A DNA stretch of 64,000 nucleotides from Orientallactaga sibirica (GCA_036365145.1 JAEOAD010000794.1:496001-560000); one strand, 5' to 3'. Counted from the stretch's first letter, positions 45,741-56,841 are shown. The notes: a model not told the origin generated them from the letters alone. Translations and numbers: made by a program.

Positions 45741-45918
45741 GCTGTCACAAGCCACTTGTGATCATTTGAATTTAAATTGTTGAAAACTAAATAAAAAAAA
45801 TTTTAAACTCAGCTCTTTCAACACAAGAGCCATCTTTCAAATAGTCAACAGCCACATGTGCCCAGTGGCTTTCAACTATTCCAGTGAGTTCTTCCAGATA
45901 GCATTGGTTAACAGTCAT
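45741..45918. repeat. Ancient repeat with CCACATGTG motif
   Basis: 'gccacttgtgatcatttgaa', 'aaactaaataaaaaaaattt' and 'agccacatgtgcccagtggc' match a common mammalian repeat whose class I cannot place. Confidence 0.5.
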
Positions 45919-45925
45919 GGTGCTT

Positions 45926-46265
45926 AGGGCTGGGGAGATGGCTCAGTGAATACAGCACTTGCCATGGGAGCTCAGTTCTCTAGCGTACACATAAATGTTG
46001 GGTAGGAGCAGTAGCTCCCTGTAATCACAGTGCTCAGGAGGTGGAGACAGGTATCCCAACCCCCCCCCCGGAGTAAGCTGGCTAGTTAGACTAGCTGAAT
46101 TAGTGAGCTCTGGGTTCAAAGTGAGGGTCCCTGTCTTAATAAACAGACACTGATCAAGGAAGATACTCAACACCAACCTCTGGCCTCCACATGTACATGC
46201 ACACCCACACACATAGGTGCACCCCACATGTGCAAACACACACACACCACACATGCATGCAAAAA
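45926..46265 (+). repeat. B3-like SINE
   Basis: Head gggctggggagatggctcag, 'tagttagactagctgaatta', 'gaagatactcaacaccaacc' and a CA-rich end. Confidence 0.85.
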
Positions 46266-46267
46266 AA

Positions 46268-46432
46268 GTAGTGGTTCTTATACTTCACTGCATACGGAGG
46301 TAACCTAGAAATTGTATCAAAGCAGACTGCTGGGTCTGTCTTTGATTCAGGAGGTAGGTCTGCATTGAACACATTCCCAGGTGGCACTGATGCTGCTGGT
46401 CTGAGGACCAGTCTTAGGGAACCACTTCTCCA
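46268..46432 (+). mobile_element. MER5A hAT element
   Basis: 'gtggttcttatacttcactg', 'ctgctgggtctgtctttgat', 'ggtggcactgatgctgctgg' and 'ttagggaaccactt': nearly end to end, with the terminal inverted gtggttct/ggaaccac. Confidence 0.88.
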
Positions 46433-47290
46433 TGTGTGAAGTGGGGTGGGGAGGAATTTTCTTATTCCTGTTGGAAAGTGTGTGTATGCCCCAGGTCAGC
46501 CCATGTGGGATTTGGATTCAGCCTTCTTCAGAGATTAAATAGCTGGGCCTTGTCCTGGGCTCTGTTGAGGCACCAGATGTGTATCTGAGTGTGAGCTTGT
46601 CTGGCTGAAGCCATACACGAGGCGGGGCGGTGGGGGGCAGTTGTTGTTCCAAGTGAAGAGTCTGGACAGCAGAAAGACAAATCCTCAGACAGTACTGAGT
46701 GATCTGCTCCTTCCTCTGCACTCCCTGACATCCTAGAGCTCGGATTTTGAGCTTGCTGAAGGGGAAGGAGGAGATAGAAGCTTTGCGAATGGAAAAGTCA
46801 AGAATGTGCTGCTTGGCTTCCTCTGTTATCCCCACAATAACTATCTCTCCCAGGCAGTAGGTGACTCACTGACAAGCTGAGAGGTCTGGGGGGAAGGGCC
46901 TTAGGGTACAAATGACAAGATTCAGAGAAAAATAGCAATTGGGGTGGGAGGGACAAAATCACTTCATATCTCAACATGTTATCTCACAGAGCATGCCTTC
47001 AGTGTATGACGAGATCTGAGGGCTTGTTCTCTCGAGGCCAGAATATATCATACATGGGTGGATATGGTCCCCAGAACATACTCTTCTCTCTTCAGATTGT
47101 CATCCATGTCTGAGTAAAGTCAGATTTTCCCCCACATCCACCAGTACTTCTGTAGGGGCTACCAAGTAGCTGTAGTCTTCGTGAGGTGCCTTTGCTTGCC
47201 TCCCATCTCGCAGATTCTCTCCAGGACATATCAGAGGTCCTCCAAGTTGGCATTAGTACTGGTCATCTGGTGCCTGAGAAGAGGTTTCTT
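46433..47290. other. Intron, nothing recognised
   Basis: About 860 bp with no recognised repeat. Confidence 0.4.
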
Positions 47291-47560
47291 TTTTTTTTTG
47301 AAGCAAGCCAAACGGATTGAACTTTATTTTTTTTTAATGAGAGAGTGAGAGCAAGAGAGTGTGTGTGAGAGAGAATTGGCATGCCAGGGCCTTCATCCAC
47401 TGTAATCGAACTTCAGACATGTGTGCCACTTTGTGCACATGTGCGACCTTGCACATGCATCATCTTGTGCGTCTGACTTAACATGGGAATTGGGGAGTTG
47501 AACGTGGGTCCTTAGGCTTTGCAGGCAAGCACCTTAACTGCTAAGCCATCTCTCCAGCCC
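47291..47560 (-). repeat. B2-superfamily SINE, duplicated-middle variant
   Basis: Carries an extra 'cacatgtgcgaccttgcaca' segment in its middle, as do 52783-53020 and 55736-55956. Antisense head at the right. Confidence 0.9.
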
Positions 47561-47600
47561 CAGAGGTGTTTTAAATGTCATGTTTATCTGTGTGTGTGTG

Positions 47601-47660
47601 TCTTATGAAGAATGGGTTGAGGGGATTCAGTTTGTCTCATGAAGAATGGGGTGAGGAGCA
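47601..47660. repeat. Short tandem duplication
   Basis: tcttatgaagaatgggttga and tctcatgaagaatggggtga, about 35 bp apart. Confidence 0.75.
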
Positions 47661-49084
47661 TTCTGTGGGTCTAGAGCAGAATGGGGATGAAGAGGGCTCA
47701 GTAGGTGGTCCATTGAACAGATTTTAAATATGGATAATAACAACAACAACAGCAAAAAAAGACTGAGGAGGATGGCAACTTCCTTCAGATCAGACTCATC
47801 ACTTTAAGCTTCTACCCAACATATTCATCCTCCCATCCATCCATTGATCCACCCATCTATTCAAAACAAGTGTCCAAAAGGCAGATTCTCCCTTTCCCAT
47901 GGCTTCTGTGTCCCCGAATGTGTTCGACAGTATTTAAGGGGTGATATTCCTCTGTTGGGACTCCTTCTAACAGAGTTTTTTTCTTCCCCCTCACTCCTGA
48001 GCAGCAGTAGAAGCAACAGAAAACTTATCTTCCAGTGACAGCCCGTTCTGTAACTGCCCGGGGAGCGTGACGTGAGAATGTGGCTGTCAGGTTTTCAAAA
48101 ACCTTTTGAATTCCATGACTCAGTGATGTGGTTAATGGAGATAGGGCTCTTCTATCAGAGCAGGGAGCCCATTGAAGAAATGAGAAAATGTGTACCGTTT
48201 CTCCATAGAAGGGAAGGGAGCCCGCCTTCCTTATAGCCAGGGAGGCTTTTGTCCCGAGCCTCTGGAAATTAAACCCATCACTTAGAATCCCAGGGAGCAG
48301 ATTGTGGGGCTCCCAGCCTTCACTGCTTGGGCTGTGCAAAGCTGCCGTCAGACAGTTTTGATTGAATGTCCAAATTAAGCTGCCAAGTAGCAGCTCTGCG
48401 GCTCCAGGGACCCCACGTTAGTATTTATGTCACATCTTTAGAAATAATCACGTTGCAAAACACTGCCCAAAGCCACGTCAGCCACCAGGACAGACCACTG
48501 TGCTTCTTGCTAGATGTACCCAGACAAAGACAGGGCCTCAAGGGCACCTCATCTTAGTTTCTGCTCTGAGGATGTGAGTGAGGAAGCAGCAAGCCTTGTT
48601 TCATTTGTCCTTGTTTTCCACTCAAGATCATGCAGGAGGGAGGGGGTCTTCAAACAAGAAATAAACCTGACTTACTGGATGCTGAACGCCCAAGCCATCT
48701 GTCCTGGGCATAAGATCCTGAAGGCTGGCCTGAGGGGAACAGATGTTCATGGGGAGGGGTTCCCTTGTTTATGGAGCGGTTGGAAGAGCTTCTCTATGTG
48801 CACTAAGCTCTGCACACTCTGCCCAACAGTGTGACAAGTTATTGCATCCCCAGAGGCACCCGGTGGTGACATCGCCCACATTATTGGGTGAGTGCCAGGA
48901 GAGAAGAGGCTGAGCTTATGTGACCTCAAGGATGGACTTCATCAAATGCTCCCATGGAGGGGAGCAGCCTCTGGGCTCATGGGGGTGTGGCCCTGTGGAG
49001 TCAGAGTAGATAAAGAGTAGCCCTGGGGATTACAAGTACCTGAGTGGCCAAAGACATTTTTGTAGAAAATAGTTAACAATGGAT
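47661..49084. other. Intron, no repeat recognised (about 1.4 kb)
   Basis: The longest repeat-free run on this side. 47990-48560 looks non-neutral in composition: retained CpGs, a CRE-like tgacgtga at 48068-48075 and a consensus AP-1 site tgactca at 48117-48123. Confidence 0.35.
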
Positions 49085-49318
49085 TTGGGGATGCAGCTCA
49101 GTTGGCACCATGCTTCCTTAGCAATGCAGGAAGCCCTGGGTTCAAACCCCATCACTGTGTAAAGCCAGCAAGGCCTGGTGGTGCACACCTGTCATCCAGC
49201 ACTCAGGAGGTGGAGGCAGGAGGATCAGAAGCTCAAGGTCATTCTTAGCTGCATGGTGAGTTTGAGGCAAACCTGGGCTACATGAGACCCTGCCTCAACC
49301 CCACCCCACAAAACCGAG
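49085..49318 (+). repeat. B4-like ID/B1 composite SINE
   Basis: ID part 'tttggggatgcagctcagtt', then B1 part 'ggtggtgcacacctgtcatc' to 'gagaccctgcctcaa'. Confidence 0.88.
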
Positions 49319-49483
49319 TTTCTTGGATGACAAAACTGTCCAGAGTTGTAAAGAGAACTCAACTACAAAGCCCAAAGGCAGCAGGAGTTTCTCAATGATG
49401 TATAGACTCAGAACTGGTGGGAATCAGCTGGACTGAATCTTGGGACTTCCAAATTGCACTCAATTTTGGTTTATTAAAAGTAA

Positions 49484-49636
49484 TATGTGGGGCTGAAGAG
49501 ATAACGACCTGAGTTCACTTCCCCAGTACCCACATAAAGCCAAAGAAATGCACAAGGTGGCCAACCAATGTGTCTGGAGTTCGTTTGTAGCAGCTGGAGG
49601 CCCTAGCATGACCATTCTCTCTCTCTCTCTCTCTCT
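49484..49636 (+). repeat. B2-superfamily SINE, joined to a B1
   Basis: Truncated head, body and CT tract (49616-49636), with no A-rich tail before the B1 starts. Confidence 0.9.
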
Positions 49637-49808
49637 GGTGGTGCACACCTTAAATCCCAGCACTCCAGAGGCAGAGGTAGGAGGATTTCTGTGAGTTCAA
49701 AGCCAGCCTAAGACTGCATAGTGAATTCCAGGTCAGCCTGGGCTAGAGCAAGACCTTACCACAAACAAACAAACAAACAAACAAACAAACAAACAAACAA
49801 ACAAACAA
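49637..49808 (+). repeat. B1 lacking its 5' end, with (CAAA)n tail
   Basis: Starts at ggtggtgcacacc directly after the (CT)n of the preceding SINE. (CAAA)n tail at 49762-49808. Confidence 0.93.
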
Positions 49809-49854
49809 ATGGTAATATGCACAAGACTGGCCTGTACAAAATGAAATACAAATT

Positions 49855-50060
49855 TATTCTAAAAATATTTTATTTTTTATTTATATAGAGAGAAATAGGC
49901 TGCAGGGGGAGGGGGAGAGAGAGAGAGAGAAGGAGAGAACGGGTGTGCCAGGGCCTTCAGCCACTGCAAATGAACTCCAGACATGTGCTCCGCCTGGTGT
50001 GGGTCCTGGGGAATAGAACTTACGTCCTTTGGCTTTGTAGGCTAAGCCATCTCTGTAGCC
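49855..50060 (-). repeat. B2-superfamily SINE with target-site duplication
   Basis: tgaaatacaaatt at 49842-49854 and 50061-50073 (13 bp, exact). Confidence 0.96.
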
Positions 50061-50093
50061 TGAAATACAAATTCTTTAAAAGAATAGAAGAGA

Positions 50094-50215
50094 GCTGGAG
50101 AGATGGCTTAGCAGATAAGGCACTTGCCTGCGATGTCTAAGGACCCAGACTCAATTCCTCAGCACCCATGTAAGCCAGATGCACAAGGTGGCACATGCAT
50201 TTGGAGTTCATTTTC
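50094..50215 (+). repeat. B2-superfamily SINE, 3' truncated
   Basis: agctggagagatggcttagc to ggagttcattttcatg, then lost in L1-like sequence. Confidence 0.88.
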
Positions 50216-50260
50216 ATGAATACATGAAAAGAATAATAAACCCCAACCAAGCAGACTTCT
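50216..50260 (+). repeat. Small L1-like fragment
   Basis: Shares gaataataaaccccaacca with the L1 at 51820. Confidence 0.5.
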
Positions 50261-50499
50261 TTCAGATCTGTGGTAGTTTTTTTTCCAATTAAAAAAGTAA
50301 TTCATACTCAACCAAAGCTCTGCATTTAAGGGTTTCTTCTTTCAAATCCCCACTGTAATGACTGAGATTAGAAATGGAAAATCTTGGCCAGAGTTACAAC
50401 TAGAAAAATGGTGTCAATCACATGCTAGAACCTTTGGGGATTTCTCTAGGATGCAGTCAGACAATGCTAGTTAATGTTATGTCCTCTTTTTCAGCATCT

Positions 50500-50830
50500 A
50501 AGCCTCTTATGCTTTCCTTTCATGTAATTGCATTGGTTGGAACTTCCAGAGGGATGTTAAATTATAGGAGTGATGCTGGGCATTCTTGATTTGATTGTGG
50601 TCCTAATAGATATGCCTCTTGGGTTTTACTAGAAAACATGATGAAAGCCACTGATATATTTATTATATCAAGCAAAAGATTCATCCATTCCTGATATCTA
50701 CATGTCAAAAGAAGGAATTGTTATTGAATTTTTTCAGTTGTCTTTTTGCCATGATTATAGTTTTTTTCTCCTTTGACCTACTTCTAAAGTGAATAATATT
50801 ATTAATAGACTTTCCAAAACTATGGCATGC
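50500..50830 (-). repeat. Fossil L1 fragment, ORF2 region, antisense
   Basis: 'atgctgggcattcttgattt', 'aaagccactgatatatttat' and 'aaggaattgttattgaattt' follow the antisense L1 ORF2 order. Confidence 0.65.
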
Positions 50831-50854
50831 TATTGTTTAGAGACATGTGATTAG

Positions 50855-51420
50855 ATATGAGTGTTTGAAAGATCACTTGGCATGAAGTGTGGATAAAGTA
50901 AGCTGAGGCAAGAAACTAAGAGGATGTTGGTTTTATAGAGAATGAGTGCCCAGGCAATCATTATAGAAGGAAGTGTTGTTTGCTGTCTGTCCAGTGAGCC
51001 AAGCACAACACTAGCTTTGAATAGAAGTCATTGATCACAATTGCCCTGTGACACTGTTGTCATTGTGAAGGTGGTGATGGTAAACAGAGTGAGGAGGACT
51101 CCAGTAGGTGAAATGATGAGAGATGGAATGAACAGGTCATTGTTACAGATGGCACCAGCAGGAAGGGACCAGGTGATTTCAATTCACTCCCACAGTTGGG
51201 CGGATGGTGATTGAAAAAGGAGGAGCAGATTTGGTGGGAGAGAGCTGCGAGATGGTAAATTTGTTAACATATTGAATGTGGTGTGCCTATGGGACATTGG
51301 ACACAAGATGTCCAGAGATGATGGAACACAAGGCTAACTCGAAGAGGTGGAGATGGGAGTTAAGATTGTGGGATCAAAGCCCTTGGGAAGAGATAGAAAC
51401 TTAAAAACCAGCTTCTAACA
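50855..51420. repeat. Ancient L2-like repeat
   Basis: 'aggtggtgatggtaaacaga', 'gtgcctatgggacattggac' and 'gatgtccagagatgatgg' match the same purine-rich old repeat as at 29165. Confidence 0.45.
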
Positions 51421-51714
51421 ATTCTACAGTTTGATTGAAAGAGAAAATGTCAGGAGAAATTTTAAAATATTTTCTGCTGAAAGAAAATAAAAATACAATG
51501 TGTCAAAGTTTGTGGAATCCAGAAAAAGAAGTGCTTATAATGAAATATTTATTATAAATTCTACCAAACACTTAAAACAGAAATAATTCTTTTTTCTTTA
51601 AAAAAAGGAGGAAGGTACAGTTTGCAGCTAATTTTATGAAGCTAATTTTATTTATCCAGATACTAAAGCCAGTTGAAAACAGTATAAAAAAACAACGAGC
51701 AAATATCCCTTCTG

Positions 51715-51747
51715 CAGTCAACTGCTCTACCCCTGAGCCATATCCCA
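51715..51747 (-). mobile_element. 33-bp tRNA/ID 5'-half insertion with target-site duplication
   Basis: Reads as the reverse complement of the first ~33 bases of an ID/tRNA-like sequence (tgctctacccctgagccata). The exact 15-bp word caaatatcccttctg flanks it at 51700-51714 and 51748-51762. No A tail. Confidence 0.8.
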
Positions 51748-52521
51748 CAAATATCCCTTCTGAACATAAATACGAGTATTCAGAAAATCTTAGCAAATCA
51801 AATATAGTAACGTATGAAAGAATAATAAACCCCAACCACACAGGTTTTGCCCTGGAAATGGAAAATTGGTACAATAATAAAAAATCCATCTATGTAATTC
51901 ACCATACAGATAACCTAAAGAAGGTAACTCCAATTTTAACAAGTAATACCAGTTGATGCAGGAAAAGTATCCGACATGATGAAAGTTCTCAGTACATTGG
52001 AAGTAGAAGAAAACTTTCTTGATCTAATAAATAAATTACCAAAAACCTACATTTTACCAATAGAGACATGCTGCAGGCTTTCTTCTGTGCTATGAAATAA
52101 TACCTCCTTTTTCATTCTCTCCAGCACTTTTCTAGAAGATGTAGCCATGATGATAAAACAATAAAGAAGGCATGCCGAGTGGAAAAGCACAATATAAAAT
52201 AAAAGAACTGTCCCTGTCCAGAAAAAACATAATTGTCTACCAAAAAAATTCTTGGAAATAATAAATGAACTTAACAACATTGGAGGATATAAGCTAACAA
52301 CACACAAAATGTATTTCTCTATGTTAACAATGAAAAACCACTATTTATAATAGCCTCAAAGCAAATGAAATATTCAGGTATAAATCTGACAGTGCATGCC
52401 TAGGATCTGTATGCTTAAGATTACAAAACACTGAAAGAAATCAAAGATGACCTAAATAAATGGAGTGCTATGCCATGATTGTGGGTTAGGAAAGACTCAG
52501 CACAGTAGAGATGTCAATTCT

Positions 52522-52619
52522 CTTATTTATTTTTATTTTTTTTTGGTAGTTCTTGGGATCAGATCCAGAATTTTGGGCAGCCAGGCAAGTGCTCTACCAC
52601 TGAGCTGCATCCCTAGCCC
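52522..52619 (-). repeat. ID-like SINE nested in the L1
   Basis: T-rich start, 'cttgggatcagatccagaat', 'gcaagtgctctaccactgag', 'ctgcatccctagccc'. Confidence 0.85.
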
Positions 52620-52782
52620 AAGATGGCAAATTTTAAAGACTGATTTATACATGACAATCAAAATACCAACAGGATATTTTTGTTGATTATGAATAAGGTG
52701 ATTCTAAAATTTACATGGAAATGTAAAGAACTGAAGGTCAAGGATAAAATTGGAGGAATACCCCATCTTAAAAAATAAAAGC

Positions 52783-53020
52783 AGGCTGCAGAGATGGTTT
52801 AGCAGTTAAGGCTCTTGCCTGTGAAGCTCAAGGACCCATGTTTGACTCCCCAGATTCCATGTAAGCCAGATGCTCAAGGTGACGCATGCACAAGGTCACA
52901 TGCGCACAATGTGGAACATGTGTCTGGAGTTCAACTTCAGTGGCTGGAGGCCCTGGCACGCCAATATTCTCTCTCCTTCTCTCCCTCTCATAAAAAAATT
53001 ACAAAAAAAATTGAAAAATA
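52783..53020 (+). repeat. B2-superfamily SINE, duplicated-middle variant, nested in the L1
   Basis: Middle contains 'gtgacgcatgcacaaggtca' and a second, related word. aaataaaagc occurs on both sides. Confidence 0.92.
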
Positions 53021-53523
53021 AAATAAAAGCGCCCCTCATTAAGTACTGTGAGGTCAGCGAGAGGAGGGTATAAAGAGAGCCATATAAACCAGTGAGACTG
53101 AACAGAGAGCCCCACACTAGATGCACACAAATCAGCCCCATTGACTTTTTGCAAAAGTGCAAAGGCAGTGAAATTAGCAAAGGATAGTCTTTCAACAGAT
53201 GATTCTGGAATGCTTGGACATCTATGTTTAGACAGAATGCATCTTGCCCTCCACTTACAGCATGTGCAGGAATTAATGCAAGGTGGTCATAGAGCTGAAT
53301 GGGGAAGGCGAAGGCATGAAATTTTAGAAAACATGGAAGAAAGTGCTTATGATCTGGACTTAGACAAAGAGGTCCTAGATGTGACACTAAAATATGACTC
53401 AGAATAGAAAAAGATAAGATATATTAGAGTTCATTAAAATTTAAACATTTTTTGTCCTATGAAGAACAGTGTTATTAGTAGTAAAATACAAATTATAAAG
53501 TGGAAGAAAATGCAGCAAGTCAG

Positions 53524-53645
53524 AGGTGGGGAGGTAACTTAGTGGTAGACCGCTGGGTTAGCATGTGTCATTATACATGAAAATGTTTACATGTACATGA
53601 AAATGTTTACATGATACACAATTAAACCCTGTGGTTGAATCCTGG
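53524..53645 (+). repeat. ID-like SINE with internal duplication
   Basis: 'gtggggaggtaacttagtgg' and 'gctgggttagcatgtgtcat', with the word acatgaaaatgtttacatg duplicated near 53575-53611. Confidence 0.65.
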
Positions 53646-53696
53646 GTTGGGGAAGAAGAGGGAGGGGGAGGGGAGAGAATAACAATAGTGATACTA

Positions 53697-54040
53697 GGGG
53701 CTGAGGAGATGGCTCAGTGGATGAGGATCTTGCCAACAGCATGAGGACCTGAGTTTAGATCCCCAGCACCTAACAAGAACGTGAGATGTGGTGGTGCATA
53801 CCCATAAACGTCGGCGCTGGGAAGGCAGAGGCAGGAGAATCCCTTAGCTTGCTAGCTAGCTCATTTAGCTGAATACCAGTGAGCTCCAGGTCCAATGAGA
53901 GACCGTTTCAAAAAAAATAAGGTGGAGAGCAATCGAGAAAGAAACCTGGTATCAACCTCTGGCCTCCAGACACACGTGTGTGTGCACTCCCTCACATGTG
54001 TCTACACACATAAGAACATATATACACACGTGCAAAAACA
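53697..54040 (+). repeat. B3-like SINE
   Basis: Head gggctgaggagatggctcag, 'ataaggtggagagcaatcga', 'tatcaacctctggcctccag', GT/CA end. Confidence 0.88.
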
Positions 54041-54139
54041 CAGTAACAATAATCATCATAATCGAAAGAAGGAGAGGAGGGAGGGAAGGAAGAAAGAACC
54101 TGATTTTGTTGTGTTGTCTTGTGCTACTGGATATTAAAC

Positions 54140-54295
54140 CTAAGGTTTTAATTTTTATTTTGAGGCAGAATCTCTCTAAGTTGCCCAGGCTATCATTGGA
54201 CTCACTCTGTAGCCCAGCAAGCAAGCCTTGAAGGTGTGATCTTCCTGCCTCAGCCTCCCAGGTGGTTCAGATTACAGGTTTGAGCCACCAGGCAC
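54140..54295 (-). repeat. B1-like SINE, older
   Basis: 'ttttgaggcagaatctctct' to 'tgagccaccaggcacc', with an extra internal segment. Confidence 0.7.
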
Positions 54296-54334
54296 CTCTA
54301 AGAACTGACTTATTAGTATGAAAAGTGGCAGTAC

Positions 54335-54530
54335 ACTGAATCCTGCAGGGCTGGGATGGGATCCAGTGCCTTGCATAACTTGACACTGAGTGACATCCCC
54401 AGCTTTCTCTACTTCTTATTTTGAGACAAGTCTTCCTGAAGTTGTCCAGGGAGACTCTGATATTTGATTCTCCTTCCTTAACATCCTCAAAAGCTAGTAT
54501 TACAAGCCTGTACTACAATGTAGCCTATTG
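54335..54530 (-). repeat. B4-like ID/B1 composite, antisense
   Basis: ID part 'gggctgggatgggatccagt', then B1 part 'ttttgagacaagtcttcctg' and 'acaagcctgtactacaatg'. Confidence 0.6.
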
Positions 54531-54694
54531 GCTACAAACTTGCGCAAACCCTTCATCAAAGACAATATAAAGATGGTCAATCCCTTTATGAAAAGATTTA
54601 ATAGCATTGGAAATGAGGGAAATGAAAATTAAAAGCATAGTGAGATGTCAGGACACAACAGTGACAGCAGCCAAAATAATGGTACTAGAAAACT

Positions 54695-54920
54695 GAGGAT
54701 ATATAAGGCTTAGGGTTAGAGTGCTTGCCTAGTATATGGCAGGCCCTGAGGTCCAGGCCCACCACCGTATAAAGAGGATGTCAGGAAACACACCTGCAAT
54801 CCCAACACTTGAGAGGTGGAGGCAGGTAGATCAGAAGATCAAAGCCATTGTTGACTACATAATGAGTTTGAGGTCAGCCTGGGATGCATGAGGCCTTATC
54901 TCAAAATAAATAAGTAAAAA
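54695..54920 (+). repeat. B4-like ID/B1 composite SINE
   Basis: ID part 'agagtgcttgcctagtatat', B1 part 'acacctgcaatcccaacact' to 'ggccttatctcaaaat'. Confidence 0.85.
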
Positions 54921-55112
54921 ATAGAAATGATGAAAATAAGTACTTCCAATGTCATATGTTGGCAAGTACGCAGAAGAAGGGAACTCTCATTTATTACTGA
55001 ATGGGAAGACAAAATGGTATGGTCACTCTGAGACTTACTGGTTTCTTATAAGATATACTTACCCAATGATCCTTCTCCTAGATATTTATTTATCCTATAG
55101 AAATGAAGCTTT

Positions 55113-55290
55113 AGGGCTAGAGAGATGGCTTAGCGGTTAAGGTGTTTGCCTGCAAAGCCAAAGGACCAAAGTTTGATTCCTCAGGACCCATGTAAGCCAG
55201 ATGTACAAGATGGTGCATGCATCTAGGGTTCATTTTCAGTAGTTGGAGCTGGAAGCCCTGGTGTGACCATCCTCTCTTTCTTTCTCTCTG
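55113..55290 (+). repeat. B2-superfamily SINE nested in the L1
   Basis: gggctagagagatggcttag head. CT tract cut short before the L1 resumes. Confidence 0.92.
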
Positions 55291-55735
55291 TGATTATTTA
55301 TAGTAGCTCTGTTTATAATCACAAAAACCACCCTGTGGTACATCCATATGATAGAATACTATGTGGCTATGAAAAGGAATTCATTATTCACACAAGAAAC
55401 AACTTTGATGACTCTCAAAGGCATTAAGTTGAGTGAGGGGTGTTACTATTTAAGAGTTTTATGCTATGATTCTATTTTATTTAGTTCTTGAGAGCATAAT
55501 ATTATAATGGTGAGAAACAGGTGCATGATTTCCCAGGACTTGGGGTGAGATGGAAGTGCATAACTACACAGGAGAGGTATGAGGGATTCTCCTGAGGTGA
55601 AGGAACTGGTTTATATCTTGATTCTGTGGTAGTTTACCTGAATCTATGCATGTGTTATGAGTCACTGGACTGTATATAAAATAAACAAATTTAAAAATCA
55701 ATTTTACTTTGTTAATTAAAAAATTAAATACTATG

Positions 55736-55956
55736 GGCTGGAGAGATGGTTTAGCAGTAAAGACTTTTGCCTGTGAAACCTAAGAACCTATGTTTGACTC
55801 CCCAGGTCCCATGTAAGCCAGACATGCAAGGTGACATAAGCACAATGTCGTGCATGCACATAAGGTGGTGCATTTGTCTGGAGTTTGATTACGGTGGCTC
55901 AAGACCCTGGCACACTAATTCCTTCTCTCTCAGTAAATTTTCTTTTGAAAAAAAAT
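55736..55956 (+). repeat. B2-superfamily SINE, duplicated-middle variant
   Basis: aaatactat flanks at 55727-55735 and 55957-55965. Inserted just after the L1 tail. Confidence 0.93.
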
Positions 55957-55965
55957 AAATACTAT

Positions 55966-56563
55966 AGAACGAAGATAAATAAATAACACAGAGAGAGGGA
56001 TGGGCAGTGGTCTGAAATGAAAAATGAGCTGGCTAAGGGGAAGGTATAAGGGAATTAGCAAGAAGGAAGTCATGATACTAGAAAGGTATTTGAAACAATA
56101 AAGTAAATGCAGAGGAACAACAAGTAGAGTCATATCTACTACAGAAAGTGTAATAAGTCTTATATAGCCTAGCTTGATGAATGCCCCCCGTAAGAAGGGG
56201 GAAACAAACATAAACACAAACAACATGATGGACACAGAGAACAAAGGTGTTTATTCACGGGCACATGGAGTGAGATGCTCCCAGAGCACTGGATACGGAA
56301 AGCACTCCATTTGAAGGAGTTTAAAACAAATAACAGACTATATAAAGAGGATGCTTCAGTTGTGAAAGTTACAATCTAAGGGGGGGGAAATAAAGAAGTC
56401 AAGAACTTCAGGTCAAGATACATAAAACAAAACCTACCTTTTACTTAAAATATGAAAATTTCAGAAATCTGATGAGAGGAAAGGCTTTGACAATCTTTGC
56501 CAGGTAAAATTGCCTCAAAATATAAAAGTAGATAGATAATGTAATACAAAAATAAAAATCAAG
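55966..56563. other. Intron, nothing recognised
   Basis: No repeat recognised in ~600 bp. Confidence 0.4.
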
Positions 56564-56718
56564 AGCTGGAAAGATGGCTCAGTGGCCGAAGGTACTTGCT
56601 GGCAAAACCTGACAGCCTGGGTATAAATCCCTAGTACCCACATAAAACGAAATGCCCAAGGTGGTACATACATCTGGAGTTTATCTGCAGTGGCTGGAGG
56701 CCCTGGCACAACCATTCC

Positions 56719-56754
<36 letters not shown>

Positions 56755-56790
56755 TTGCAAGTAAATAAATAAAATATTTTTTAAATAAAA
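56564..56790 (+). repeat. B2-superfamily SINE
   Basis: Head agctggaaagatggctcagt, (CT)n 56723-56752, AAAT tail. Confidence 0.93.
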
Positions 56791-56841
56791 ACCAAATGCC
56801 TCTATTTTGAGCTCTGAGACCATCAATGACAGAATTTCCCT

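Larger units (their letters stand above)
51600..55690 (+). repeat. Fossil L1, ORF2 to 3' UTR, sense, with nested insertions
   Basis: L1 pieces in order: 51600-52521, 52620-52782, 53021-53523, 54540-54694, 54921-55112, 55291-55690. The first carries decayed reverse-transcriptase codons; the third has 'ttttgcaaaagtgcaaaggc' from the ORF2 end; the last has 'gatagaatactatgtggcta' and 'gtcactggactgtatataaa' from the 3' UTR. All frames are broken; it cannot be active. Confidence 0.85.

Noticed and set aside
53141..53407. 88-codon open frame
   Set aside because: It is the decayed 3' end of L1 ORF2 inside the fossil L1.
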